Shown here: positions 40,749 through 49,514 of the stretch, piece by piece
How the letters are laid out: each line of letters starts with the position of its first letter
How positions within the stretch are numbered: the stretch's first letter is position 1
Source: Clostridia bacterium
GTDB taxonomy: Bacteria > Bacillota > Clostridia > Christensenellales > UBA1242
Reading direction: 5' to 3'
NCBI GenBank assembly: GCA_017478185.1
Contig: JAFVEA010000003.1
Location: 101,073-165,072, forward strand
DNA: 64,000 bases
Notes under the pieces: model-generated
Told to the model about the DNA's origin: nothing
What the model saw: the letters and a program-made list of their open reading frames with translations, nothing else
The model's database searches: none
Translations under genes and position numbers: made by a program

Positions 40749-42800
40749 ATGAATAAAAAATTTGAACCACTTTTCACACCTTGGAAAATAGGAAATTGTG
40801 AAATAAAAAACAGAATTGTTTTATGCCCTATGGGGGGAACATCAATTTTTGGATGGATGGAAAAACATCATTTCGACAAAGATGCCAGTGAGTTTTTTAT
40901 GGATTTGGCAAAACATGATGTTGGGCTTATAATTCCTGGAATAGCTCCAATTAGGAATATTATGGGAAACAAATGGCTTTATAAAGCGGACGGAGCATTT
41001 AAAAAGCTTAAGCCATTTATGGAAGAGATTCACAAAACTGGCGCAAAAATGTTTGTTCAGTTAACAGCGGGTTTTGGGCGTTCTTTTTCTATTCCAAACT
41101 CACTTAAGGGAATAATTAAAAACAAATTTATGTGCAAAATTTTAAAACCAATAATAGATTTAGAGCGTTTGTGTGCCTCTCCAAGCAAGTTGCCATCACG
41201 CTGGCTTGAGGGTTACACTTGCCGTGAAATAACAAAAGAAGAAATAGAAGAAATGGTTGAGGCTTTTGCAAAAACCGCAAAAAAATGTCAAGAAGCAGGC
41301 GTTGACGGAGTGGAAATTCACGCTGTTCACGAAGGCTACCTTTTGGACCAATTCACTCTTCCTTACACAAACCAAAGAAATGATGAATATGGTGGTTCAT
41401 TTGAAAACAGATATAGATTTGCAACAGACATAGTTAAAAGAATAAAAGAAGTGTGTGGAAAAGATTATCCAGTGTCACTTAGATATTCTGTTGTCAGCAA
41501 AACAAAAGGTTTTTGTGAAGGGGCTGTGCCTGGAGAAAAATATAAAGAAGTTGGAAGAAGCTTAAAAGAAAGTGAAAAAGCAGCAAAATATTTGCAAGAT
41601 GCTGGATATGATATGCTTAACTGTGACAACGGAACTTATGATGCGTGGTATTGGTCACACCCACCAGGATATATGCCAACAAACTGTAACTTAAGTGATG
41701 TTTCACACATAAAAAACTTTGTTTCAATTCCTGTTGTTTGTGCGGGAAGAATGGAACCAGAAGTTGCAGCAAAAGCTATAAAAGAAAAACAAATTGATGC
41801 AATGGGGGTTGCAAGACAATTTTTAACAGATAGCCATTGGGTTACAAAGCTAAAAGAAGACAGACTTGAAGATATTATGCCTTGTATTTGTTGCCATAAT
41901 GGGTGTTTTCCAATGTCACACCACAAAGGCGTTGCCTGTGATGCCCCAATGGAAGACTCAAAGCATATGGCAAGGTGTGCATTAAATCCAACAACAATGG
42001 ATGGAGGAAAGTTTGACATTATTCCAGCCAAAAAACAAAAAACAGTTGCTGTTATTGGTGGCGGAGTTGGTGGAATGGAAGTTGCCAGAGTTGCCACCCT
42101 TAGAGGGCATAAAGTAACAATTTATGAAAAGACAAACAAGCTTGGTGGAGTTTTTATTCCAGCTTCAAATATGTCATTTAAAGAAAGAGATAGAGCGCTT
42201 TTAAAGTGGTATAGAAAGCAAATTGAAGACTTAAAAATTGATGTTAAGTTTAAAACTGAAATAACAGATTTGTCAAGCATTGAGGCGGATGAAATTGTTA
42301 TTGCAACTGGAGCAACACCAAAAAGGCTTAGACTTCCAGGAAGTGAAAACTGCATAACCGCTGTTGACTACTTAAGTGGGAAAGAGGTTAAAGATAATGT
42401 TTTGATTGTTGGGGGCGGATTAACTGGTTGTGAAATTGCGTATGATTTGTTCTTAAAAGGCAAAAAACCAATGATTGTTGAATCACTTAATGATTTGATG
42501 ACCACTTCTGGTTTGTGTTTGGCAAACTCATCATATTTAAAAGACTTTTTCAAAACAAACAAAGTTCCAGTTTATTTGGAAAGCAAGCTTTTGCAAATAG
42601 GTGATGGATTTGCTTTGATTTCAGACAAAGATGGCAAATCACAAAAATTAAAAGTTGATAACATCATAACAGCTATTGGATATATTCCAAGCCCACTTGC
42701 CACAAAAGGCAAAAATGTTCACCTTGTTGGGGATGCTTTAAAAATTGGGAACTTAAGAACAGTTGTTTGGCGTGCATGGGAAGTTGCTGAAAAGATATAA
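40749..42800 (+). CDS. NADH:flavin oxidoreductase (2,4-dienoyl-CoA reductase/BaiH type)
   Basis: 683 residues from the ATG at 40749, with GAGGAG upstream; a GTG five codons earlier lies in the ribosome site. An old-yellow-enzyme FMN barrel covers about 1-360 (VDGVEIHAVHEGYLLDQF, NDEYGGSFENRYRF with conserved residues). A 4Fe-4S binding segment follows at about 375-410 (CICCHNGC and a distal Cys). The C-terminal half binds FAD and NAD(P)H (VAVIGGGVGGMEVARVA; LIVGGGLTGCEIAYDL). The family reduces carbon-carbon double bonds of enoates, dienoyl-CoA or bile acid and steroid intermediates in anaerobes. The exact substrate is unknown. Confidence 0.92.
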   Translation: MNKKFEPLFTPWKIGNCEIKNRIVLCPMGGTSIFGWMEKHHFDKDASEFFMDLAKHDVGLIIPGIAPIRNIMGNKWLYKADGAFKKLKPFMEEIHKTGAKMFVQLTAGFGRSFSIPNSLKGIIKNKFMCKILKPIIDLERLCASPSKLPSRWLEGYTCREITKEEIEEMVEAFAKTAKKCQEAGVDGVEIHAVHEGYLLDQFTLPYTNQRNDEYGGSFENRYRFATDIVKRIKEVCGKDYPVSLRYSVVSKTKGFCEGAVPGEKYKEVGRSLKESEKAAKYLQDAGYDMLNCDNGTYDAWYWSHPPGYMPTNCNLSDVSHIKNFVSIPVVCAGRMEPEVAAKAIKEKQIDAMGVARQFLTDSHWVTKLKEDRLEDIMPCICCHNGCFPMSHHKGVACDAPMEDSKHMARCALNPTTMDGGKFDIIPAKKQKTVAVIGGGVGGMEVARVATLRGHKVTIYEKTNKLGGVFIPASNMSFKERDRALLKWYRKQIEDLKIDVKFKTEITDLSSIEADEIVIATGATPKRLRLPGSENCITAVDYLSGKEVKDNVLIVGGGLTGCEIAYDLFLKGKKPMIVESLNDLMTTSGLCLANSSYLKDFFKTNKVPVYLESKLLQIGDGFALISDKDGKSQKLKVDNIITAIGYIPSPLATKGKNVHLVGDALKIGNLRTVVWRAWEVAEKI

Positions 42801-42851
42801 TAACATAATTTTGTTTGGGTTATAACTTAACATTAAAAAGGGGTTAAAATT

Positions 42852-43508
42852 GTGTTTACAGAAAAAGATATAAAAGAATTTTATGAATTGGCAACAACAT
42901 ATGATGGAATTCATCAAAATGTTTTTAAAGAAATTGGAAATCCTAACGGTAAGCAAATAAGATTTATAACTGTTTCTGAAGCAACAACAAGAAAAACAAA
43001 AAGTGAAAGAGAAGCTGCATTTGATGAGCGAAACAAGTTTTTAAAAATAAGATTTTCAAAAGCTTTTGCTGTTGCAATGGAAGTGGAGCTTGATGATCCT
43101 CAGCTTTTTGAAGAAATGAGAAAGTCACTTAAAACTTTAAATCAAATAGAAAAAGAAATTTTTAACGTTGCAGCAAATCCTGAAGGCGGGGAGTGTGATT
43201 TGGAGGGATTGGTTAAATCAAAAGTGATTGACGGCCCACACGCAAAAGAAATTGTTGAGATGTTCACAAAAGGCGATGTGCAAAGTGATAAACTAAGTGT
43301 TGAAGCTCTACAAAAAGTTTTGGAAATCAATGTTTTAAGAGATGTTGAATTATTAAAAGCAAACAAGAACACTGTTTTATCTGTTGTTTTTGGAAAATTC
43401 CAACAAGACAAAAAAGGCGTGATTCGTCTTGAAAATCACGCTATGGCAAATGTTAGAAAAGATGATGCTATATTTAAACTTAAAAAGCCAGATGAAGAAA
43501 CTGAATAA
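42852..43508 (+). CDS. Unknown protein
   Basis: 218 residues, GTG start with AAAGGGG about 7 nt upstream, 51 bp after the oxidoreductase gene and possibly in the same unit. Mixed alpha/beta composition: FTEKDIKEFYELATTYDGIHQNVFKEIG, KQIRFITVSEATTRKTKSEREAAFDER (in parts), FSKAFAVAMEVELDDPQLFEEM, and a C-terminal LSVVFGKFQQDKKGVIRLENHAM. No signal or membrane span. Family unrecognised; followed by a strong terminator. Confidence 0.65.
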   Translation: MFTEKDIKEFYELATTYDGIHQNVFKEIGNPNGKQIRFITVSEATTRKTKSEREAAFDERNKFLKIRFSKAFAVAMEVELDDPQLFEEMRKSLKTLNQIEKEIFNVAANPEGGECDLEGLVKSKVIDGPHAKEIVEMFTKGDVQSDKLSVEALQKVLEINVLRDVELLKANKNTVLSVVFGKFQQDKKGVIRLENHAMANVRKDDAIFKLKKPDEETE

Positions 43509-43537
43509 AAACAGTGGTTAAAAAACCACTGTTTTTT
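43507..43537 (+). terminator. Intrinsic terminator
   Basis: AAAACAGTGGTT, 4-5 nt loop, AACCACTGTTTTTT directly after the stop. Confidence 0.9.
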
Positions 43538-43574
43538 GTTGTATTTTATTTTTAGTTGTTTTTGATATTAATAT

Positions 43575-43664
43575 TTATTTAGGCTGTTTTTCAACCTCTA
43601 TAGAAAAATCTAAAAGGTTTATTGTTAAATTATATGTTCCTGCTGTTTTAAAATAATAAGTTTT
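43575..43664 (-). pseudogene. Possible C-terminal remnant of a secreted-protein gene
   Basis: A 29-codon open stretch between stops on the minus strand encodes TYYFKTAGTYNLTINLLD followed by FSIEVEKQPK. The strand-like pattern resembles the last beta-strands of an Ig-like or Big-type extracellular domain. No start codon or ribosome site precedes it. It may be the tail of a decayed surface-protein gene. Too short to be sure. Confidence 0.3.
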
Positions 43665-43744
43665 TTATAGTTTAGTTGTATCTTTTTTTATAAATTTTTC
43701 AATTATTCGTCGCCCGTTTTGGGCCCCCAAAAAGGCTAACAAAA

Positions 43745-43802
43745 ACAAAAAACCTAACTAATTAACTTAGTTAGGTTTTAATGGTACCCCCAAGGGGGCT
43801 CG
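43745..43802 (-). repeat. Duplicated 3' end of tRNA-Glu with terminator
   Basis: The segment from the A-rich terminator side through GGTACCCCCAAGGGGGCTCG repeats the tRNA-Glu acceptor and partial T-arm plus its terminator hairpin (43749-43779; stem AAAACCTAACTAA). It matches 44035-44092, shifted by about 290 bp, then diverges exactly inside the T-loop. The order tRNA, terminator, spacer, tRNA 3' fragment, second terminator is the same as at tRNA-Leu. Confidence 0.88.
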
Positions 43803-44034
43803 CTCCGCTATTGGGTTTAAGAAGTGAAGAGAGATAACATAGCAAACAAAAATAGAACCAAGATTAAATAACGGCAAAAATATAATTTAAGCTTTCTATG
43901 TATAATGGCAACTTGTTCAATGACCAAAAAGCTTAACATAACCACGCTATCACGCCGGGGCGGAAAAAAAGCTCAAATTATTCGCTTTTTTTTTAAATCC
44001 GCCCGTTCGAGCCCTAAAAAAGGTTAACTAAAAC
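43803..44034. other. Spacer between tRNA-Glu and its 3' copy
   Basis: About 230 bp with no credible gene. Contains TGTATAATGGCAACTTG, a CGCCGGGGCGG block, a GCGAATAATTTGAGC stretch and an inverted copy of the tRNA-Glu T-arm (GTTCGAGCCC at 44005-44014). It is richer in GC than nearby DNA and looks like relic or non-coding repeat sequence. Confidence 0.5.
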
Positions 44035-44036
44035 AA

Positions 44037-44067
44037 AAAACCTAACTAATTAACTTAGCTAGGTTTT
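44037..44067 (-). terminator. Terminator of tRNA-Glu
   Basis: AAAACCTAGCTAA/TTAGTTAGGTTTT stem followed by T6 on the minus strand. One G-U pair distinguishes it from the perfect copy at 43749-43779. Confidence 0.88.
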
Positions 44068-44069
44068 AA

Positions 44070-44144
44070 TGGTACCCCCAAGGGGGCTCGAACCCCTATG
44101 TCCAACGTGAGAGGCTGGTGTACTAACCATTATACTATGAGGGC
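44070..44144 (-). tRNA. tRNA-Glu (anticodon CTC)
   Basis: 75 nt. Acceptor GCCCTCA pairs with TGGGGGT; the anticodon stem CCAGC/GTTGG encloses CTCTCAC, giving CTC. T-arm GGGGTTCGAGCCCC; CCA is encoded. It decodes GAG. Confidence 0.96.
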
Positions 44145-44162
44145 ATAGATTGATACTATTTA

Positions 44163-44191
44163 AGTTTAACATAAAATCCAGAAAATTTCAA
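44163..44191 (-). promoter_or_regulatory. Promoter of tRNA-Glu
   Basis: -35 TTGAAA, 17 bp spacer, -10 TAAACT, ending about 18 nt before the tRNA. Confidence 0.8.
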
Positions 44192-44227
44192 GTATTTTTA
44201 AAAAAATTATAAATTTTTATAAAAGTA

Positions 44228-44256
44228 TATACATTTTGTTTTATTTGTATTATAAT
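44228..44256 (+). promoter_or_regulatory. Promoter of comEC
   Basis: -35 TATACA, 17 bp spacer, -10 TATAAT, about 20 nt before the TTG start. Confidence 0.65.
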
Positions 44257-44276
44257 TTTTGAGAGGAGAAAAAACT

Positions 44277-45872
44277 TTGTTTGCACATTTTAGGCCAATA
44301 TTTGTTTGTTTTTTGAGTATGATGCTTGGAATATGGTTTGCTGAGCTTTTTAGGGAGGGGCACACTATATTTTTTGTTATACTTTTAATTTTTGTTGGCG
44401 TTTTGGTGCTTTGTTCTTTTTTGAAGTTTGTTTGCAAAAACAAATTTTTAGATTATTTGTGGAACTCAAACAAGTTTTTAATTGTTTTGTTATGTTCATT
44501 TTTAATTGGCTTTTTATTATTTTCAGATAAAAGCCAAAAAATTAATAGTGAAAACAATATTTATTTGGACGGAAAAACAGAATATAATATAACTGGAAGA
44601 GTTAGAAATTCACCTGTTGTTTATGAAAGTTATATAACGCTATTTTTGGATGATGTTAGCGCTCAAGCAGATGGTGAATTTATAAAACTTGACAAAGGAA
44701 TTTATGTTAGAGCGTCAAGAGATTATGAAACAAATGCTCTCTTAGAGGCAGATATTGGAGATGAAATTTGTTTTTATGGAACGCTTAAATCCACAAATGT
44801 TTTTAATGATGATGGAGTTTTTGATTTTGCATATAAAAATAACATTAGATATTTTTGTGAGCTTAAACAAGATGGGGCGACAATTGAGGGCAAGGGCTCG
44901 TTAACTTTTATTGAAAAAAGCAAAAAACTCATAAAAGACACAATTTATAAGTCTATGGATGATAGGCACGCGGGGCTTTCTTACGCTATTTTTGTTGGAG
45001 ATTTAAGTGGACTTGATTATGATATTATAAGTGATTTTCAAATAACAGGGATTGCCCATTTGTTGGCGGTTTCTGGCTTAAACACTTCACTTATGGCGCT
45101 TGTTTTGGTTTGGATATTCACAAAACTAAGAATACCAAAAAAGTATAGCATTTTGCTTGTTGCTGGGCTTTTGCTGTGGTATTGTTTGATTTGTGATTTT
45201 TGTGCTTCTGTTTTAAGGGCTAGTTTGATGTCTGTGTTATTTTTAATAGGCTCAGTTTTTATGAAACAAACCGACAGTTTAAATTGCATTTCAATTTCGG
45301 GAATAATACTACTCTTTTTTAACCCGCTTTTTGTTTTTGATTTATCATTTTTGCTTAGTTATGCTTGTGTTTTTGGAATGATTATGCTGGGGCCAGTTTT
45401 TTATAAAATGTTTTTAAAAATGAAGCTAGGCAAGTTTTTAAGCTTAAACTTATCTGCAAGCCTTTCCGCTCAAATTGCCACTTTGTTTTTGTGTGTGAAT
45501 TCTTTTGGATATGTGTCTGTTTTCTCACTTCTAACAAACTTAATCACAGGCCCATTTATGGAATATTTGTATATAGCAATGTTTGTTGCTTTGATTGTTA
45601 GCTTAATTCTTCCTTTTATGTGGTGTTTTTTGTGGGTGTGCCAGTGGGGATTATGGCTTGTTGAAGTTGTTGCAAACTTTATTGCAGATTGGAAATTTGC
45701 TGTTATTTATCTAGACAAATTTTCAAGTTTGTTTTTAACATGGAGTTTTTATGCTATGTTTGCTTACAGTGAATTTTGTGTTTTGCAAAAGAAAAAGCAA
45801 AAGATAATAAATTATGTTTTAACCACAGCTGTTGGAGTGATGTTGTTAATTTTAAATTATACAGCACTTTAG
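44277..45872 (+). CDS. comEC: ComEC/Rec2-family DNA-uptake channel protein
   Basis: 531 residues from the TTG at 44277; GGAG lies 8 nt upstream, and a TTG six codons earlier overlaps that site. An N-terminal DUF4131-type region with three spans leads to an OB-like part (YNITGRVRNSPVVYESYITLFL). The Competence domain has the signature HLLAVSGLNTSLMALVL and many membrane spans. ComEC passes single-stranded DNA through the membrane during transformation. The C-terminal metallo-beta-lactamase domain found in many ComECs is absent here. holA follows 56 bp downstream, as in Bacillus-type comEC-holA order. Confidence 0.88.
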   Translation: MFAHFRPIFVCFLSMMLGIWFAELFREGHTIFFVILLIFVGVLVLCSFLKFVCKNKFLDYLWNSNKFLIVLLCSFLIGFLLFSDKSQKINSENNIYLDGKTEYNITGRVRNSPVVYESYITLFLDDVSAQADGEFIKLDKGIYVRASRDYETNALLEADIGDEICFYGTLKSTNVFNDDGVFDFAYKNNIRYFCELKQDGATIEGKGSLTFIEKSKKLIKDTIYKSMDDRHAGLSYAIFVGDLSGLDYDIISDFQITGIAHLLAVSGLNTSLMALVLVWIFTKLRIPKKYSILLVAGLLLWYCLICDFCASVLRASLMSVLFLIGSVFMKQTDSLNCISISGIILLFFNPLFVFDLSFLLSYACVFGMIMLGPVFYKMFLKMKLGKFLSLNLSASLSAQIATLFLCVNSFGYVSVFSLLTNLITGPFMEYLYIAMFVALIVSLILPFMWCFLWVCQWGLWLVEVVANFIADWKFAVIYLDKFSSLFLTWSFYAMFAYSEFCVLQKKKQKIINYVLTTAVGVMLLILNYTAL

Positions 45873-45883
45873 CCTTTTTAACC

Positions 45884-45912
45884 TTTACAAAAATTTTGTT
45901 TTGTGTTAAAAT
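45884..45912 (+). promoter_or_regulatory. Promoter of holA
   Basis: -35 TTTACA, 17 bp spacer, -10 TAAAAT, 16 nt before the ATG with AAGGAG between. Confidence 0.7.
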
Positions 45913-45928
45913 CAAACAAGGAGTTGTT

Positions 45929-46891
45929 ATGAAATTTGCAGAATTAAAACAAAGTTTAAAAAACGAAGTTAAAAACGCTTATTTTTTGGTTGGAAAAGAT
46001 TGTTTTTTGTTAAATCAAGCTGAAAAACTTATAACCAAAAAATGTGTTTCAAATTTTTTTGAAATAAATGTTCAAAAATTTAATGATGAAAATTTTGATA
46101 TTGAAAAGCTTTTAAACAGCCTTAATTCTGCACCTTTTGGAGATGATAAAAAAGTTGTTGTTTTAAGTGAAATAAATTTAAGTTTGCAAGAGCAAAAAAC
46201 ATTAAAAGATTATTTAAAAAATCAAAACAAAACCACTTGTTTTATTATAAAAAGCGTGGAGCAGAAGGCGTGTTATAAAAGCTTAATTGAATACTTTGAA
46301 GTTGTTGATTGTGAAAACTTGGATGCCGAAACGCTTAGGGTTTTGATTGTGAACAAGTTTTTAAAAAATGGCATAAAAATTGATAGCTACGCAACAAAAA
46401 CAATAATTGATTATTGCAATTATGATATGAGCTTTATAGAAAAAGAATGTGAAAAGCTGATTGCTTATGGCAAAGATAAAAAAATTATAACAGAGCAAGA
46501 TGTAAAAAATTTGGTGCATAAAAACATTGAATACAGCATCTTTGAACTCAGCAATTTGGTGGCAGAAAAAAATTCACACAAAGCTTTTGAACTTTTAGAA
46601 CTGATGCTAGAAAACAAAGAAAGTCCACAAAACTTATTGGGACTTTTGCTTGCAAACTTTAGAAGAATTTTTTATGTTAGCATAACAAAACTTTCAGAAA
46701 CAGAAATGGCAAAACTTTTGGGAGTTAAAGAATATTCCATAAAAATTGCAAGAACTGTTGGAAACAAATTTACACCAAAAAAATTGAAATATATATTAGA
46801 TTTGGGTGGAAAAATTGATTTTGACATAAAAAACGGAAAATGTGATGAGAAAAATGGCTTATATTTTTTCATAACTCAAATTTTGTTATAA
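45929..46891 (+). CDS. holA: DNA polymerase III delta subunit
   Basis: 320 residues from the ATG at 45929 (AAGGAG 5 nt upstream). The clamp-loader delta pattern is visible: NAYFLVGKDCFLLNQAEKLI, the middle LNSLNSAPFGDDKKVVVLSEI, CFIIKSVEQKACYKSL and a C-terminal helical collar (NIEYSIFELSNLVAEKNSHKAFELL; SPQNLLGLLLANFRRIFYV). Delta opens the beta sliding clamp. Low conservation is normal for this subunit; position after comEC supports the call. Confidence 0.85.
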   Translation: MKFAELKQSLKNEVKNAYFLVGKDCFLLNQAEKLITKKCVSNFFEINVQKFNDENFDIEKLLNSLNSAPFGDDKKVVVLSEINLSLQEQKTLKDYLKNQNKTTCFIIKSVEQKACYKSLIEYFEVVDCENLDAETLRVLIVNKFLKNGIKIDSYATKTIIDYCNYDMSFIEKECEKLIAYGKDKKIITEQDVKNLVHKNIEYSIFELSNLVAEKNSHKAFELLELMLENKESPQNLLGLLLANFRRIFYVSITKLSETEMAKLLGVKEYSIKIARTVGNKFTPKKLKYILDLGGKIDFDIKNGKCDEKNGLYFFITQILL

Positions 46892-46925
46892 AAAATAAGA
46901 AGATATGGGAATCTTCTTATTTTTT
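46889..46925 (+). terminator. Intrinsic terminator of holA
   Basis: AAAAATAAGAAGAT, 6 nt loop, ATCTTCTTATTTTT just after the stop. Confidence 0.9.
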
Positions 46926-46935
46926 AATATAAAAC

Positions 46936-46983
46936 AGAGAGTGAGCAAATAATTCTCTGGTTATTGTTTTAAGTGAGCTCACT
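46936..46983. repeat. Two small inverted repeats between holA and alr
   Basis: CAGAGA...TCTCTG (about 46936-46958) and a perfect 12 bp palindrome AGTGAGCTCACT (46972-46983) share the GTGAGC core. They lie after the alr stop on its strand; no T-run follows, so a protein-binding or structural role is as likely as termination. Confidence 0.4.
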
Positions 46984-46997
46984 ATAGCAGTGTATGT

Positions 46998-48041
46998 TTA
47001 AAAAAGTTTTTTTGTGCATTTAATATTTCTGAAATTTGTTAAAATTTCATATGAAATTGTCTTGCATTTTTTTGCAATAATTTCGGCGTTTAATTTGCTA
47101 TCCAAAACAGTTGCATAATCGCCAACATTTGCTTTTATGTTACTTAAATTTATTATGCTTAAATTCATACAGATATTTGCACAAAATTTGGCTTTTTTGC
47201 CATTAACCAAAACATAACCCTTCTTTGAATAAGTTCGCATAAGCCCATCGCTATAGCCAATTGAAATCACACCATAAGTTAAATCTTTTTTTGCTTTATG
47301 TTTGGTTCCATAACCAATATATTCACCTTTTTTAACATTTTGTATGTGAATTATTTTGGCTAAAACACTCATAACCGGCTTTAGGTTTTTATCTCCATAA
47401 CCATAAATCATAAGTCCAATTCTTGCCATTTGGCTTTTTTTAAACTCATCTTTTAAAAGAGAGGAGCTTTGATAATGTGTGATTATATTTTGTGGCAAGC
47501 TTTCACACATTTTAAAAAACTTTTCTTTTTGTTTTTCTGTTCTTTTTTTGCCGCCGCCAATGTGCGTGAAAGCGCCCACAAGTTTTATGTTTTTGTTTTT
47601 TAATATTTTATTTTTTATATCACAAAAGTCATAGCAGTTTTTAATTCCAAGCCGGTTCATTCCAGTGTCTAATTTTAAGTGAACTTTTATTGGTTTTTTG
47701 GATGATTTTAAAAAGTTTTCTAATATTTTTAGCTGATTTTTGTTTGAAAGGCTTAGCATAATATCATTTTTTTGAGCAAAAGCTAGTTTGTTTGGTTCAA
47801 AATCGCTAAGGCACAAAATAGGGCTTTTTGTGTGTGGTCTTAAGCTTTTTGCCTCAAGCAAATTGTTAACAGCAAAACAGTTGGCAAATTTTTCAATAGT
47901 TTTTATAACATTTTTTATTCCATGCCCATAGGCATCAGCTTTCACAACTGCACAGAACTTTTTTTGCCCTAAACAATTTTTTATGAAAGACAAATTGTGT
48001 TCTAAGTTTTTAATATTTATTGTTTTTATTAAATTTTCCAT
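46998..48041 (-). CDS. alr: Alanine racemase
   Basis: 347 residues. The PLP-binding lysine is Lys34 in CAVVKADAYGHG. The YIGYGTKHK segment carries a conserved Tyr and the VISIGYSDGLMRTYSKKG segment follows. Alr makes D-alanine for peptidoglycan and teichoic acids. It is somewhat short (usual about 370-390), mostly at the C-terminus. No ribosome site: a -10 box ends 6 nt before the ATG, so the mRNA is probably leaderless. Divergent from pgi. Confidence 0.94.
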   Translation of the reverse strand: MENLIKTINIKNLEHNLSFIKNCLGQKKFCAVVKADAYGHGIKNVIKTIEKFANCFAVNNLLEAKSLRPHTKSPILCLSDFEPNKLAFAQKNDIMLSLSNKNQLKILENFLKSSKKPIKVHLKLDTGMNRLGIKNCYDFCDIKNKILKNKNIKLVGAFTHIGGGKKRTEKQKEKFFKMCESLPQNIITHYQSSSLLKDEFKKSQMARIGLMIYGYGDKNLKPVMSVLAKIIHIQNVKKGEYIGYGTKHKAKKDLTYGVISIGYSDGLMRTYSKKGYVLVNGKKAKFCANICMNLSIINLSNIKANVGDYATVLDSKLNAEIIAKKCKTISYEILTNFRNIKCTKKLF

Positions 48042-48047
48042 AAAATT

Positions 48048-48077
48048 ATAATATTATTTTTTGTTTTTGTTTGTGAA
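48048..48077 (-). promoter_or_regulatory. Leaderless promoter of alr
   Basis: -35 TTCACA, 18 bp spacer, -10 TATTAT, then 6 nt to the ATG. Its -35 box is the complement of the pgi -35 box. Confidence 0.65.
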
Positions 48078-48099
48078 TAAAAAATTATTGTGTTAAAAT
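48071..48099 (+). promoter_or_regulatory. Promoter of pgi
   Basis: -35 TTGTGA, 17 bp spacer, -10 TAAAAT, about 28 nt before the ATG at 48128. Overlaps the -35 of the divergent alr promoter. Confidence 0.78.
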
Positions 48100-48127
48100 A
48101 TATAAAAATAAATATGAGGGTGAAAAT

Positions 48128-49465
48128 ATGGGACAAAGAATAAAATTTAATTTTAAAAATATGAGAGCAGAAAGCTTTGAAAAAAATGTTTGCGGAGTTA
48201 GTGATAAAGAAATAGAACTAAACAAAAATGATATAAAAAGAGCATATGAAAATGTTATTAAAAATCCAAGCAAAGAGGCAAAAGCATATTTTGATTTGGT
48301 TTTAAATCCACAAGACCTTGACAAGATAAAAGAATATGCAGAATATATTTCTTCAAATTTTGAAAATTTTGTTGTTTTGGGGATTGGTGGTTCAGCTCTT
48401 GGGGCAAGAGCAATTTTTTCAGCGCTTACGCATATGAATCACAAGAAAAACAAGATGTTTAGAAACAATAGGCCAAATTGGTTTATACGTGACAGCATAA
48501 ATCCAGATAAATTTTTGTCACTACTTGAAATTCTTGATTGCAAAAAAACAATGTTTTGTGTTGTCACAAAAAGTGGGGGCACTCTTGAAACCTTAACTCA
48601 ATTAACTCTTGTTATAGAAAAGCTTAAAAAAGAATTGGGCAATAGCTATACAAAAAATATTTGTGCAATAACAGCAAACAAACAAGGTAAATTAAACAAG
48701 TGGGCAACTGAAAACAACATAAAAACTTTTTATTTTTCAACTGATGTTAGTGGAAGATTTTCTGTTATGTCTGCTGTGGGCTTACTTCCAGCAGCTGTTG
48801 TTGGCGCTGATTTAGATAAAATCCTAAGCGGAGCTAAAGATATGCTTTTAAGCGCTCAAAATGAAGAACTTTTAAATAATCCTGCACTTTACGGGGCAGT
48901 TTTACAAAAAATATTTATGGATAAAGGCTTAAACATATCATATTTAATGCCTTATGCCGACAACTTAAAGGTTTTGTCTGAGTGGTATTGTCAACTTTGG
49001 GCAGAAAGTTTGGGGAAACAAATTAATTTTAATGGAACAACAAAATATGTGGGGCAAACACCTGTTAGGGCATTGGGAACAGTTGACCAACACAGCCAGC
49101 TTCAACTTTGTTTGGAAGGAAAGTTTGACAAAGTTATGACTTTTATAAGAGTGGAAAACTTTTTTAATGATGCAATTATTCCTGATTTAAAAAATGGGCT
49201 TTTGGATGATTGTTTTAAAAACAAAAAATTATCAGATATTTTAAACACTTCACAAGAGGCAACTGAAAAAGCTATGTTTGAGTGCGGAAGAGTTAGCAGA
49301 ACAATTGTTGTTGACAAGGTTGATGAATATGTTATGGGAAATTTAATGATGTTTTTTATGCTTGAAACTTCTTTTGCTGGTGAGCTGTTGGGCCTTAATA
49401 CATATAATCAACCAAGTGTGGAGCTAATTAAAGTTAATATAAAAAAGATGTTGAGTGAAAAATAA
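48128..49465 (+). CDS. pgi: Glucose-6-phosphate isomerase
   Basis: 445 residues, normal for the Gram-positive type. Signatures: VVLGIGGSALGARAIFSAL (substrate loop), VTKSGGTLETLTQL (phosphate binding), GRFSVMSAVGLLPAA, and GTVDQHSQLQL with the catalytic His. It interconverts glucose-6-phosphate and fructose-6-phosphate in glycolysis. ATG with GAGGGTG about 8 nt upstream. Single-gene unit with strong terminator. Confidence 0.97.
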   Translation: MGQRIKFNFKNMRAESFEKNVCGVSDKEIELNKNDIKRAYENVIKNPSKEAKAYFDLVLNPQDLDKIKEYAEYISSNFENFVVLGIGGSALGARAIFSALTHMNHKKNKMFRNNRPNWFIRDSINPDKFLSLLEILDCKKTMFCVVTKSGGTLETLTQLTLVIEKLKKELGNSYTKNICAITANKQGKLNKWATENNIKTFYFSTDVSGRFSVMSAVGLLPAAVVGADLDKILSGAKDMLLSAQNEELLNNPALYGAVLQKIFMDKGLNISYLMPYADNLKVLSEWYCQLWAESLGKQINFNGTTKYVGQTPVRALGTVDQHSQLQLCLEGKFDKVMTFIRVENFFNDAIIPDLKNGLLDDCFKNKKLSDILNTSQEATEKAMFECGRVSRTIVVDKVDEYVMGNLMMFFMLETSFAGELLGLNTYNQPSVELIKVNIKKMLSEK

Positions 49466-49466
49466 G

Positions 49467-49501
49467 AAAAAAGCAGTATTTTGTTTAATACTGCCTTTTT
49501 T
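49467..49501 (+). terminator. Intrinsic terminator of pgi
   Basis: AAAAAAGCAGTATT, 6 nt loop, AATACTGCCTTTTTT. Confidence 0.92.
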
Positions 49502-49514
49502 ATGGTGGACGATC

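Noticed and set aside
43774..43802. A second tRNA-Glu
   Set aside because: Homology stops within the T-loop; the rest of the tRNA is missing.
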